From positions 1 to 64,000 of the forward strand of contig JAAYYU010000079.1 of the NCBI GenBank assembly GCA_012515235.1: a DNA stretch of 64,000 nucleotides. Direction: 5' to 3'. Of this stretch, positions 1-8,208 are shown one piece after another. The notes below the pieces were generated by a model. That model searched no databases, was not told where the DNA came from, and worked only from the letters and a program-made list of their open reading frames with translations. The stretch comes from Candidatus Anammoximicrobium sp. Its GTDB lineage: Bacteria > Planctomycetota > Planctomycetia > Pirellulales > Pirellulaceae. A program made the translations under genes and the position numbers. Every line of letters begins with the position of its first letter. Within the stretch, counting starts at the first letter, position 1.

Positions 1-1523
1 CTCGCCTGGTCCAATTCCCAAATGCCGTTTCCCCCAACTGCCGCCAATCCTCGCCGGCAGTTGCGCAGCAAAGCCAAGGCGCAGGCGATCGCTTCCAGCG
101 TCGGTTTCGGCGGCACGGAAAACAAACTTTGCAACGCCCGTGAACGTCTCGGCAATGCCAGAATGTCCTGGGCGGAAAACGCCCGTGCAGCACACGCGCG
201 GTACAGCTGCCAGCGAACCCGCCATAACTCGACTGGTGACAGCCGGTCAAAGAGTCCCGTCCCGAGCAGGGCCGTATCCAGACAGGCCAGCGGCAGTTCG
301 TCTCCCAGGCAGTGATCGAACAAGTCCGCCAGCAAGGGACGCAGTCGAGCGGGACTGGCCCCTGTCGTCAGCGCGTCGGTCACCGCCAACCGATATAGTT
401 GGCCGACGGCCTCCGGCCCGATCTGGCCTGTCTTCAAGAGCGATTTGCCCCGTTCCAAGCAACGCTCCAGAACGGCCGTGCGCTTCCAGGCCGTCTCGCG
501 CCGCAAACGGCCCGTGCGCCAGCGCTCGACCGCTCCCACGTCGTCGCCAAGCCGGCGGACGGCGTGACGAAAACTGGCATCCGCCAGCCCCGCGATGAAA
601 CCAAAATCGCGGGCCGGGCGGTCGTATGCCGACACGAGCGGTGCCAGGCGGTCCCAGGCAGCCTCCTCCCCCGTCCTGATTGGCGGCACGCAAAAACGCC
701 ACGCAGCCGTCAGGCAAGCCGAGACCGTCACCGCCAGAACGGCAGTCGGCAACCAGGGATCCTCCCCGGACAGCGCGTGCAACAGCACGCTGGCTGTCAC
801 GGCCCCAGCGGCCATCGTCCCGAGCATGGCCATCCAGCAGGCACGCGTCAGAAACGGGCCACACTGCGCCGGCGCGTAACCCAACTCGGCAGCGTCAATG
901 TCCACGACGATTCGCGCCAGGGAGGTCCGTTTCACGGCGCGAGCCCGCGGCGAGTGCACGTTTCCCTCTGCATCGATCTCCACGGGGACGATCAGACAGT
1001 TCTCCAGGGGCAAAATCGGCGAACCGCACCCCGCACACGTCGCAATGCTCACCGTGACGATGACCGGCGATATTTGTGTCTCACCCTCAGGGCCAGCCGG
1101 CGTCACAGGGCCTACCTTGCTCGCCGACGGCGGAGTCGCGGCGGGCGCAGGATGCGGCGGCGGTTCAACCGGGGGGGCTGGTTCCGCCAGCGGTTCAACC
1201 ACGGTGGTCCCCGCCCCAGAGCCTATCGTCGCCTCCGCCGCCCAGCGGCGCAACTGCTGGTCGTACTCCGTCTTGCCCGTGGAACTCGTCAGGCAGTGAT
1301 ACGCTGCCGACAAGTTGACCAACATCTGTTGCGCGTGGTCCGCATACGTCCCCACCTGGTACTTGCGCACGACCGAGACGCGTTGCTCGAAGGCCGCCTT
1401 AATTTTGTCGTGGGCCTCCTCAAATCTCGGCAAGCCGAGCAGCTGATAGTGGTCCGCCTCGGCCACCTGTCTCGAGATGCCCAGCCACGCTTGGTAAGGA
1501 TCGTACTGCGGGTCTGTCATCAT
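1..1523 (-). CDS. J-domain-like membrane protein (C-terminus beyond window edge)
   Basis: The reading frame stays open from an ATG pair (1521-1523 and 1518-1520) to base 1, so about 507 residues are visible and the 3' end is missing. The first ~80 residues (YQLLGLPRFEEAHDKI... then a helix ending near EYDQQL) have the helical pattern of a DnaJ J-domain, but the HPD tripeptide needed to stimulate Hsp70 is absent. A Pro/Ala-rich linker follows (about residues 100-140), then a short segment with CAGCGSP (a possible half zinc site). Two probable membrane helices lie around residues 205-265, followed by a helical Arg-rich domain. Degenerate J-domain membrane proteins of unknown function are common in planctomycetes. 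The partner and role cannot be told from sequence. It lies just downstream of, and in the same direction as, the secreted hydrolase gene, 12 nt away. Confidence 0.75.
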   Translation of the reverse strand, partial: MMTDPQYDPYQAWLGISRQVAEADHYQLLGLPRFEEAHDKIKAAFEQRVSVVRKYQVGTYADHAQQMLVNLSAAYHCLTSSTGKTEYDQQLRRWAAEATIGSGAGTTVVEPLAEPAPPVEPPPHPAPAATPPSASKVGPVTPAGPEGETQISPVIVTVSIATCAGCGSPILPLENCLIVPVEIDAEGNVHSPRARAVKRTSLARIVVDIDAAELGYAPAQCGPFLTRACWMAMLGTMAAGAVTASVLLHALSGEDPWLPTAVLAVTVSACLTAAWRFCVPPIRTGEEAAWDRLAPLVSAYDRPARDFGFIAGLADASFRHAVRRLGDDVGAVERWRTGRLRRETAWKRTAVLERCLERGKSLLKTGQIGPEAVGQLYRLAVTDALTTGASPARLRPLLADLFDHCLGDELPLACLDTALLGTGLFDRLSPVELWRVRWQLYRACAARAFSAQDILALPRRSRALQSLFSVPPKPTLEAIACALALLRNCRRGLAAVGGNGIWELDQA

Positions 1524-1535
1524 CGTCCCAACGGT

Positions 1536-3629
1536 CTACTCTGTCTGCCCGAACTGCAAACGCTGGCGGTTCCAGCCCAGGCGTTGGACGACGGCGGCGG
1601 GGAATTCCCAGTCGGCGGCTTCGGCGGGCTGCAGCAGCACGTCGGTGTTTTCGGCGGCCATCGCTACGGCTTGCGGGATGTCGAGATACCGCTGGACGTT
1701 CAGCAGGTACGGGCCGTCGCGATGCGAGCGCGGCAGCGCGTGCAACTCCAAGCGGCGGATGCCCGGCTCGAACAGCGCCGCGTACAGCGCGACGCCGGCC
1801 GCCGGGCCGCGGCCTTGCACGCTCAGCGGCGTCTTGCCGATGAGGTCGAGCGACCGCAGTGCCTGGACCGTTCGCCGCACGTCCCACACGCGCATCCCGT
1901 CCAGCGTTTGCCCCAGCAGGTAGAAGCGGCGCTGGTGCTGCGTCTGCTTCCGCTCGCTCTGGTCCCAGGCCGTCGGGCCTACGCCGCGAGGGGCGACGTA
2001 GGCCAGCACGAGCGGAGCGTTGCGGAGGGTTTCGGACGTCTTGCCGAACGCTGCCTCGTCGGGTGGCGGCAGCGACTCGCCCTGGAATTCGGCCTCGAAG
2101 GCCGGACGCATCGCGGCCAGGAAATCCGGCCAGGTCTGTTCGTCCAGGACGTTCAGCACGACGGATTCCGGTTTGTCCAAACCGGCCCGATGGACGACGT
2201 ACAGCCGCAACCGGATGGCGTCCTGGCTGGTGAAATCGAACGCCTCGAAGTGCAGCCCCTGGCGTTCGGCCGACAGGGCCTGCGCGACGTCCAGGGCAGC
2301 GGGCGAAGCGGGCCAGGCGCGGAACGTTTTCTCGCGCAGGGCCGTTCGCCAGCCGTCGCGCATCGTTTGCCAGGCCGCCGCGTCCGGCGGCACTTGCGGA
2401 GCGTCGGCGGCGGGGACGAACGATTCGTGAATCTCCGTGTTCCGCTGGTCCGCCGGCAGCTGGTCGAAGACTTTCAACTGCTCGGGCTCGAAAAACTTGA
2501 CCGCCGTCTTCTCGATCAGCGCGTCGTCGTTCTTCAGGTGGCGGTTCAGCCAGCGGAACGCGCCGGTCTGCAGCTCTTGCGTGTCCTTGTGCGGTCCCGA
2601 CGTCATGTACAGTCCCAGTTTCTCGCCCGCGCCGTACAACTCGTAGATCCTGCGCGTCTTTTCATAGGTCCGGATCACGCCGTCCAACGGGAAGATGCGG
2701 TCGCGATCGGTGTTGCTCAGCAGCAGCGCCCGCGGCGCGATCAGGGCGGCCACCAGCGGATAATCCCAGCGGTACGTGTTGACCATGTACATGCAATCGC
2801 AGTGGCCTTCCACGCAGCCGTCCACGACGTGATTTTCCAAATCCGTGATCCCGGCCACGGGCACGGCGGCCTTGATCCGTTCGTCGATCGCCGCGATCCA
2901 CCAGCTGTACGCGCCCCCGCCGCTGCGGCCCGTGACGCCCAGGCGGTCCGGATCGACCTCGGGCCGCGACTGCAGGTAGTCCAGCGCCCGCACGCAGTTC
3001 CACGCTTCGACTCCCGCGGGCGTGTAGCCCCGGTTCAGCCACCACCACATCTTGTAGCGATAGGTGCCGTGATGGATGCCTTCGATCTCGCCCAGTTGCA
3101 GCGTGTCGATGGTCAGGCAGACATAGCCGTTGCGGGCGAACCAGCCGCCGTGGTGCTGGTACGTGGCCTTGCTGCCGAAGCTGACGCCGTCCTTTTTCGA
3201 CCCGCCGTGGCCGCACACGTACAAGACCGCGGGCAGGCGGCCCTCGACCTTCCGGGGCACGTACAGACTGGCGGTCACGTACAGCCCCGGCCGCGATTGA
3301 AAATGCAGTTTCTCGACGACGAACTCCTCGTGCTCAGCACGCCCGGTGACGGTCGCTTTCAGGTCCGTCCGCTCGGGCAGCGGGTCCAGGCCGAGCATTT
3401 CCAGCAGTTGCCGGCGATAGCCTTCTCGTTTGGCTTCCCAGTCCGCCAGGTCCTTGACGTCGGCCAGGCAGGCGTCCTGGAGCTGCTGCGTTTCCACGCG
3501 GAAATACTCGGCGATCATCTCGTCGCCGCGGTAGGTGTCCAGTTGGGGCGATTCGGCTGCGAACACCGGCGAGAACGCCAACACCGCTACCAGGCCGATC
3601 CATCCTTCAAGTTGTCGTCGCATCACCAC
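1536..3629 (-). CDS. Secreted alpha/beta hydrolase (acetyl-xylan-esterase / dienelactone-hydrolase-like)
   Basis: A 697-residue exported protein. Residues 1-25 form a signal peptide ending at VFAAES. The hydrolase core spans about residues 90-365: an oxyanion-type strand LYVCGHGG (137-143), nucleophile elbow GRSGGG with Ser236, a likely acid Asp308 or Asp310 in SNTDRD, and His347 in GPHKD. The C-terminal ~330 residues form a second, weaker domain (possible second hydrolase-like half) with an LGWNRQR tail. Family knowledge: such proteins in planctomycetes are annotated as acetylxylan esterases or prolyl-oligopeptidase-like hydrolases acting on plant or algal polysaccharide esters. The substrate here is inferred, not shown. 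The start at 3629 gives MVMRRQ; the ATG at 3623 is an equally good start. A very long open frame on the opposite strand is a GC-rich shadow. Confidence 0.85.
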   Translation of the reverse strand: MVMRRQLEGWIGLVAVLAFSPVFAAESPQLDTYRGDEMIAEYFRVETQQLQDACLADVKDLADWEAKREGYRRQLLEMLGLDPLPERTDLKATVTGRAEHEEFVVEKLHFQSRPGLYVTASLYVPRKVEGRLPAVLYVCGHGGSKKDGVSFGSKATYQHHGGWFARNGYVCLTIDTLQLGEIEGIHHGTYRYKMWWWLNRGYTPAGVEAWNCVRALDYLQSRPEVDPDRLGVTGRSGGGAYSWWIAAIDERIKAAVPVAGITDLENHVVDGCVEGHCDCMYMVNTYRWDYPLVAALIAPRALLLSNTDRDRIFPLDGVIRTYEKTRRIYELYGAGEKLGLYMTSGPHKDTQELQTGAFRWLNRHLKNDDALIEKTAVKFFEPEQLKVFDQLPADQRNTEIHESFVPAADAPQVPPDAAAWQTMRDGWRTALREKTFRAWPASPAALDVAQALSAERQGLHFEAFDFTSQDAIRLRLYVVHRAGLDKPESVVLNVLDEQTWPDFLAAMRPAFEAEFQGESLPPPDEAAFGKTSETLRNAPLVLAYVAPRGVGPTAWDQSERKQTQHQRRFYLLGQTLDGMRVWDVRRTVQALRSLDLIGKTPLSVQGRGPAAGVALYAALFEPGIRRLELHALPRSHRDGPYLLNVQRYLDIPQAVAMAAENTDVLLQPAEAADWEFPAAVVQRLGWNRQRLQFGQTE

Positions 3630-3794
3630 CTCGCAAGTTTAACGGTACGGGTTCGAAATCCACTCTGCCAAGGCGCGATGATACCACGCACAGGCGGCGA
3701 CAAGCAACCAACGCCAGTCCAGACGCCGCGTCTGCCGGCTTCCCCGTCCGAGCGGCCGCCGGGTTTCCTGAAATCCGACAAGCAGCGACTTACG

Positions 3795-3822
3795 TTGACA
3801 CTCTGCTACTCAGTGGTATACT
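3795..3822 (+). promoter_or_regulatory. Near-consensus sigma-70 promoter
   Basis: A perfect -35 box TTGACA (3795-3800) is followed after 16 nt by a -10 box TATACT (3817-3822). It lies in the divergent region between the hydrolase gene and the toxin-antitoxin remnant and points toward the remnant. Predicted transcription start is around 3829. This is the clearest promoter seen by eye in the window, probably the old promoter of the TA operon. Confidence 0.65.
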
Positions 3823-3832
3823 CGGCCTGGAA

Positions 3833-3856
3833 GGGAAACGCCGCCCCCCGTTTCCC
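3833..3856 (+). promoter_or_regulatory. Inverted repeat just downstream of promoter (operator or leader hairpin)
   Basis: GGGAAACG (3833-3840) and CGTTTCCC (3849-3856) form a perfect 8-bp inverted repeat with an 8-nt C-rich loop. It begins about 10 nt after the -10 box, where an autoregulatory TA operator or a leader hairpin would sit. The function is inferred from position only. Confidence 0.4.
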
Positions 3857-3927
3857 CGAGGCGATCGAGCATGGCAACGAGGAAGAACAAGAGGCGCACA
3901 CTGGCCTATCCGTCACATCGGCTGACC

Positions 3928-4125
3928 TGGGAAACTCCTGAACTTCATCAAGTTGAAGTGGTTTACTCGGGGGCGGAACGACCTGAGGCTGCCCGACGAG
4001 AAACTCGCGTCGCTACAGATCGCCATCCTGTGCAATCCCAAGGGCTCGCCAGTCATCGAGGGCACCAGCGGCTTGCGCAAGATGCGGTCTTCGCCAAACG
4101 CGTACTTGAGAACGGAGAGGGAGGC
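3928..4125 (+). pseudogene. RelE/HigB-like toxin remnant (frameshifted, central deletion)
   Basis: Pieces of one RelE/HigB-type toxin are recognisable in different frames. The frame of the ATG at 3871 gives an ETPEL start at 3931. A second frame, starting at TTG 3953, carries the core LPDEKLASLQIAILCNP and the GTSGLRKMR motif typical of the family. The first frame then resumes with VFAK (about 4088-4099), normally near the C-terminus. The ~35 codons that usually separate LRKMR from the FAK segment (the GxRVIYYW strand region) are missing. So at least one frameshift and one internal deletion have destroyed the toxin. It is transcribed from the promoter at 3795-3822 and sits directly before the antitoxin. 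The assignment rests on remembered family motifs; the decay is visible in the reading frames. Confidence 0.6.
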
Positions 4126-4492
4126 GTGTCACCGAGAAAAGGCGAGAAACTGGGGATTGCCGACAAACGGACCGAAGGCCTGGAGGAGTTCGCAGATTGC
4201 CTGGAAGCAGGCGAAGACATCGCTCAGCGTTTCAACGGTCACAAGGTCGTGCTCGATCTCGAGCCGACGCCCTACGGCCCCGAGTTGGTGAAGGACACGC
4301 GCGACACGCTGCGTGCCAGCCAAACGGTTTTTGCCCGGTTTCTGGGCGTTTCCGCACAGACCGTGCGAGCTTGGGAACAGGGGGCAGGAGTCGCGAGAGA
4401 TGGCGTGCCGTTTCATGGACGAGATCCGAAGCAATTCCAAGTACTGGCAAAGGCTACGCCAACTCGTTAAGCCCAAGCGTGCGAGGCCGTGA
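4126..4492 (+). pseudogene. HigA-like HTH antitoxin with C-terminal frameshift
   Basis: GTG start at 4126 with a purine-rich ribosome site just upstream (4113-4124). The product begins with a charged helix, then an XRE-type helix-turn-helix: LVKDTRDTLRASQTVFARFL followed by GVSAQTVRAWEQG, as in HigA-type antitoxins of planctomycetes. Just after AWEQG the expected C-terminus continues in another frame as MACRFMDEIRSN..YWQRLRQLV, ending at TGA 4490-4492, whereas the original frame runs to a stop at 4470. One net base change around 4383-4400 explains this. The HTH is intact, so the truncated protein could still bind DNA. It was probably an antitoxin and autorepressor of the module. Confidence 0.6.
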
Positions 4493-4669
4493 TGCACGGG
4501 AGAACAGGATCGGATCCGCAACGGAACTCGGACGCCCCGCAGCGGACGATTCCGGCCGCCCCGCGATACTCGTTCCTTGGCCAACCGGTGAACGGCCGCA
4601 CGACGATGCAGATTGACAGGAGTGAGCCCCGATTTTGTTTGCCCCCATGAAGAGAGAGGAACCCTGACG

Positions 4670-5314
4670 ATGACCAGATGCACCATGATGGTGGCAGTGA
4701 TGTGGAGTCTGCTGGCGACGGCCGGCTCGCAAGCCGCGGAATCCGGCGCAGCGGATGACGGATTCGTCCCGCTGTTCGATGGCAAGACGCTCAACGGTTG
4801 GCAGACGACCGGCAATTGGATCGTGGAGGAGGGCGGCGTGGTCGCCTTGCGCCCGCGGCCGGGCGAGAGCGGTTGGCAGCGGTACGACGCCTACCTGACC
4901 ACGACCCGCAAATACAAAGACTTCGTCCTGGACCTCGAATTCAAGATCGACAAAGGCGGCAACTCCGGTGTGTTCCTCCGCGTGGGCGACCGGATGAGCC
5001 AGGTTGCAACGGGCTTTGAGATTCAGATCCTCGACACGCACGGCCTGGCAAAACCCGGCAACCATGACTGCGGCGGCGTCATCAGCGCGGCCGCGCCGTC
5101 CAAGAACATGGCCAAGCCGGCGGGCCACTGGAACCGCTATGTAATCACGCTCCAGGGCAAGCGGTTGAAGGTCGAAATGAACGGCGAACAGATCCACGAC
5201 CTGGAGTTGGACAAGTCCGCAATCAAGGACCGGCCCGACGAAGGCTTCCTCGGCTTCCAGGACGAAGCCAAGCCGGTCTGGTACCGCAACGTGCGGATCA
5301 AGGAGCTGAAGTGA
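4670..5314 (+). CDS. Secreted DUF1080 (3-keto-disaccharide hydrolase family) protein
   Basis: A 214-residue protein from ATG 4670, preceded by an AGAGAGAGGA ribosome site. Residues 1-24 are a signal peptide (MTRCTMMVAVMWSLL...AAES). The rest is one DUF1080/LamG-like jelly-roll domain (PF06439): FVPLFDGKTLNGW near the start, GGNSGVFLRV in the middle and VWYRNVRIKEL at the end. Members are secreted or periplasmic and at least some act on 3-keto-glycosides made by sugar oxidoreductases, which fits the Gfo/Idh/MocA gene starting 116 nt downstream on the same strand. An upstream in-frame ATG (4613) exists but would bury the signal peptide. Confidence 0.9.
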   Translation: MTRCTMMVAVMWSLLATAGSQAAESGAADDGFVPLFDGKTLNGWQTTGNWIVEEGGVVALRPRPGESGWQRYDAYLTTTRKYKDFVLDLEFKIDKGGNSGVFLRVGDRMSQVATGFEIQILDTHGLAKPGNHDCGGVISAAAPSKNMAKPAGHWNRYVITLQGKRLKVEMNGEQIHDLELDKSAIKDRPDEGFLGFQDEAKPVWYRNVRIKELK

Positions 5315-5430
5315 GCTCGGCTTTTCTGGAAAAGGCGGCCTTCTTCGGTTGCGGGTTCGGGCGGCGTCAAGTAAGCTGCCTGTGATCCAACCTTTCCCTC
5401 CTTTCCTGACCTACCTGGGAGAAAAACAAC

Positions 5431-6738
5431 ATGCCAAACCGATTGCGTTTCCCGCGTCGTGACTTTCTGAAGGCTTCCGCTGCCGGACTTGCCGCGCTCT
5501 CCGGCGGCGTCTGGAGTCAGCTCGCCGCAGCCGAATCCAAATCCCCCAACGCCAAGCTGAACGTTGCCTGTGTGGGCACGGCCAATCGGGCTGCAGCGGA
5601 CGTGGATGGGGTCAAGAACGAGAACATCGTGGCCCTGTGCGACGTGGACAAGAACTACCTGGACCGGGCCGCAACCCGGTTTCCGGGAGCCCGCACGTAT
5701 GCCGACTATCGCGAGCTGATCGACAAGGAAACCGGCAAAGTCGACGCCATCGTGATCGGCACCGCCGACCACAATCACGCGCCTGCCGCCATCCGGGCAA
5801 TCCGCGCGGGGATGCACGCCTATATCGAAAAGCCGCTGACGCACACGGTGCAAGAGGCCAGGCTGGTCGCCGAAGCCGCCAAGAAGCACGGCGTGGCGAC
5901 GCAGATGGGCACGCAGATCCATGCGGGCGACAACTATCGCCGCGTGGTGGAGATCATCCAGTCCGGAGCGATCGGCGACGTGACGGAGGTTCACGTGTGG
6001 GTCGGCAAGGCCTGGGGTGGCGGCGAGCGGCCGGAGGGCGGCCAGGAACCGCCGGCAAATCTGAACTGGGATCTGTGGCTGGGCCCGGCGCCGGTTCGCC
6101 CCTTCTGGCCCGGCCGCTACCATCCGGCTCAATGGCGCCGCTGGTGGGACTTCGGCACGGGCACACTGGGCGACATGGCCTGCCATTACATGGACTTGCC
6201 GTTCTGGGCCCTGGAGCTGCGGCACCCGACGTCGTGCGAGGCGGAAGGCCCGGAAGTCCATCCGGAAACGTGTCCGCTGGGGCTGATCGTGCGCTACGAA
6301 TTCCCCGCCCGCGAAGGCCTGTCGCCCGTGCGACTCACTTGGTACGACGGCAACTTGACCCCGCGCGAAGTCGCCGGCGAACGTGTGCCGGGCAGCGGTG
6401 TGATGTTCGTCGGCAGCAAGGGGAAGATGTACGCCGACTACGGCAACTACCGGCTGTTCCCGACGGACAAGTTCGCCAACTTCAAACCGCCCGCACAGAC
6501 CATCCCGGCTTCGATCGGCCACCACGCCGAATGGATCAAGGCCTGCAAGGACGGCTCGCCGACGACCTGCAACTTCGATTACTCCGGGGCGCTGACCGAG
6601 GCGGTCCTGCTGGGGAATGTGGCCTACCGCGTGGGCAAGAAGCTGGAGTGGGATGCCCAGCAACTGCGGGCGACCAACTGCCCGGAGGCGGACAAGTTCA
6701 TCAGCAAGGTGTATCGGCCCGGCTGGGAAGTCGCTTAG
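5431..6738 (+). CDS. Secreted Gfo/Idh/MocA family oxidoreductase (Tat leader)
   Basis: 435 residues. The N-terminus carries a twin-arginine motif (FPRRDFLK, residues 7-14) and a hydrophobic stretch ending at AAAES, so the protein is probably exported folded with its NAD(P) cofactor. A Rossmann fold follows (LNVACVGTANRA, about 48-59), with the family EKP motif in AYIEKPLTHT (about 130-139). The C-terminal alpha/beta domain has LNWDLWLGP and GTLGDMACHYMDL, typical of planctomycete bacterial-type oxidoreductases. Likely acts on sugars or sugar derivatives, possibly with the DUF1080 protein encoded just upstream. Substrate unknown. Confidence 0.9.
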   Translation: MPNRLRFPRRDFLKASAAGLAALSGGVWSQLAAAESKSPNAKLNVACVGTANRAAADVDGVKNENIVALCDVDKNYLDRAATRFPGARTYADYRELIDKETGKVDAIVIGTADHNHAPAAIRAIRAGMHAYIEKPLTHTVQEARLVAEAAKKHGVATQMGTQIHAGDNYRRVVEIIQSGAIGDVTEVHVWVGKAWGGGERPEGGQEPPANLNWDLWLGPAPVRPFWPGRYHPAQWRRWWDFGTGTLGDMACHYMDLPFWALELRHPTSCEAEGPEVHPETCPLGLIVRYEFPAREGLSPVRLTWYDGNLTPREVAGERVPGSGVMFVGSKGKMYADYGNYRLFPTDKFANFKPPAQTIPASIGHHAEWIKACKDGSPTTCNFDYSGALTEAVLLGNVAYRVGKKLEWDAQQLRATNCPEADKFISKVYRPGWEVA

Positions 6739-6770
6739 TGCGCTGTCCACCATGCGTTGAGAAATCGTGG

Positions 6771-6813
6771 GGCGGACTTCAGTCCGCCTTGGGGGGCGGA
6801 GTGAATTCCGCCC
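6771..6813. repeat. Tandem short palindromes (GGCGGACT type)
   Basis: Two adjacent hairpins: GGCGGACT (6771-6778)/AGTCCGCC (6781-6788) with a 2-nt gap, then GGGCGGA (6794-6800)/TCCGCCC (6807-6813) with a 6-nt loop. They lie between the convergent oxidoreductase and LRR genes. They may act as transcription barriers or be members of a dispersed palindromic family; a related element is at 58800-58887. Confidence 0.5.
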
Positions 6814-6983
6814 TGTCCATTCCGCGATGCTTGGCAAAGCATCCCCAGCGCGTGGATTCGAGCGGTTTAACCGCAGGCTCAAAGAACCGCGCGAAGCGGG
6901 CAGATCGGCGAGACACGCCCAGCTTCGCGCACGCGGACGGCGTTGCGGTTCAGCGAGCTGGCCGGTCTGCTGCGGGCCGCGCC

Positions 6984-8123
6984 TCATTCTCCCGGAATAT
7001 ACTGCAGCTGAATCTCCGTGTTGGGCAGCTTCTTCTTCAGCTGCTCCACGCCCGCCGCCGTCACCGCGGTACGGGTCACCTTCAGGTCCTTGAGCGCCGT
7101 CAGCGACTCCAGCTGATGCATGCCTGCGTCGGAGACGGCCGTGGACCCCAGGTGCAGAAACGTCAACTGCGTCATGCCTTTCAACGATTCCAGGCCCGCG
7201 TCCGTCATCATGGTGTTGTCCACGTTCAGCCACTGCATGTTCGTCAGGCCCGCCAGGTGAGCCACGCCCGCGTCGCCGATCGGCACGCGCCACAGGTTCA
7301 GCCGCGCCAGCGTCTTCATGCCTGCCAGGTGGGCCAATCCGCTGTCCTCCAGCTGCGTGCATTCGCTCAGGTCCAGGTCTTCAAGTTCGGCCAGTTTTGC
7401 CAAGTGAGCCAGCCCTTCGCTGGTGACCTGCGTCTTGGAGATCCGCAACTTCTTCAGGTGAGGAAACTGGGCGAGGACGGCCAGCGACTGGTCGTCGATC
7501 AGCGTCTGCGCGAGATACAACTCCTCGAGATCTTTCAGCCCGCTGAGTTCCGCCAGACCCTTTTCACTGACCCAGAGGAAGTCCAAGGCCAAGACCTTGA
7601 GTTTGGTCAGCTTCGCCAAAGCCGCCAGTCCGTCGTCATCGACCGTCGTCGCGCCATTCTTGCCCGCCAATCGTAACGTGCGGAGGTTGGCCAGGCTTGT
7701 CAGATGGGCGATTCCTGCGTTGGTAATCTTGCACTCGCGCAAGTCCAGCGACTGCAGCGTGGGGACGGCGCCCAGCGTCTTCAACCCGGTGTCCGTGATC
7801 CCCGTTTCGGCCAGCACGACCGAGCGCACTCGCTGCAGTCCCGACAGATGCGCGAGGGCGCCGTCGTCGATCGTGGCTCCGCGGAAGTCGACTTCGATCA
7901 CGCAGCCCTCGCCGTCGCGTTTCAGTCCTTTGGTCAACGCTTCCAGGGCGGCGACGGCCTGCGCGTCGTCCGTCTTGGCAACGCTGGGCTCGGCGCTGGT
8001 TTGGGTCTCGCCAGTAGCGGCAGGCGCTGGTTCCGGAGCTTTGTCCGGCGCACCGGTTTCGCCGCTCTGACACCCGGCCACCAGCAGCAGCCCCCCCACG
8101 CATTTCGTCCAGGACAATCTCAT
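6984..8123 (-). CDS. Leucine-rich-repeat lipoprotein
   Basis: 379 residues. Start ATG at 8121-8123 behind a GGAGAAGGA ribosome site. A lipoprotein leader ends at the lipobox LLVAGC (Cys18), followed by an Ala/Pro/Thr linker. From about residue 70 the protein is made of roughly a dozen LRRs of 23-25 residues with the consensus LxxLxLxxTxITDAGLxxLxxL. The repeats form a curved solenoid, usually a protein-binding surface; surface LRR lipoproteins are expanded in planctomycetes. No catalytic domain is visible. It is the last gene of a minus-strand run after the hydrazine-synthase-like gene, 85 nt away. Confidence 0.9.
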   Translation of the reverse strand: MRLSWTKCVGGLLLVAGCQSGETGAPDKAPEPAPAATGETQTSAEPSVAKTDDAQAVAALEALTKGLKRDGEGCVIEVDFRGATIDDGALAHLSGLQRVRSVVLAETGITDTGLKTLGAVPTLQSLDLRECKITNAGIAHLTSLANLRTLRLAGKNGATTVDDDGLAALAKLTKLKVLALDFLWVSEKGLAELSGLKDLEELYLAQTLIDDQSLAVLAQFPHLKKLRISKTQVTSEGLAHLAKLAELEDLDLSECTQLEDSGLAHLAGMKTLARLNLWRVPIGDAGVAHLAGLTNMQWLNVDNTMMTDAGLESLKGMTQLTFLHLGSTAVSDAGMHQLESLTALKDLKVTRTAVTAAGVEQLKKKLPNTEIQLQYIPGE

Positions 8124-8208
8124 AGGTCGTTCCTTCTCCTTGGTTCAAATCTGCGTCCGATGTCCGGACGCGGTGAGGACAGATTCTGGGCAAAACGGCG
8201 AGGGATGT

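Noticed and set aside
399-3941. Open frame of 1,180 codons on the plus strand
   Set aside because: Antisense shadow of the J-domain-like and esterase genes; Arg/Pro/Val/Gln-rich composition without motifs.
5137-7362. Open frame of 741 codons on the minus strand
   Set aside because: Antisense to DUF1080 and the oxidoreductase; composition and overlap show it is a GC-rich shadow.
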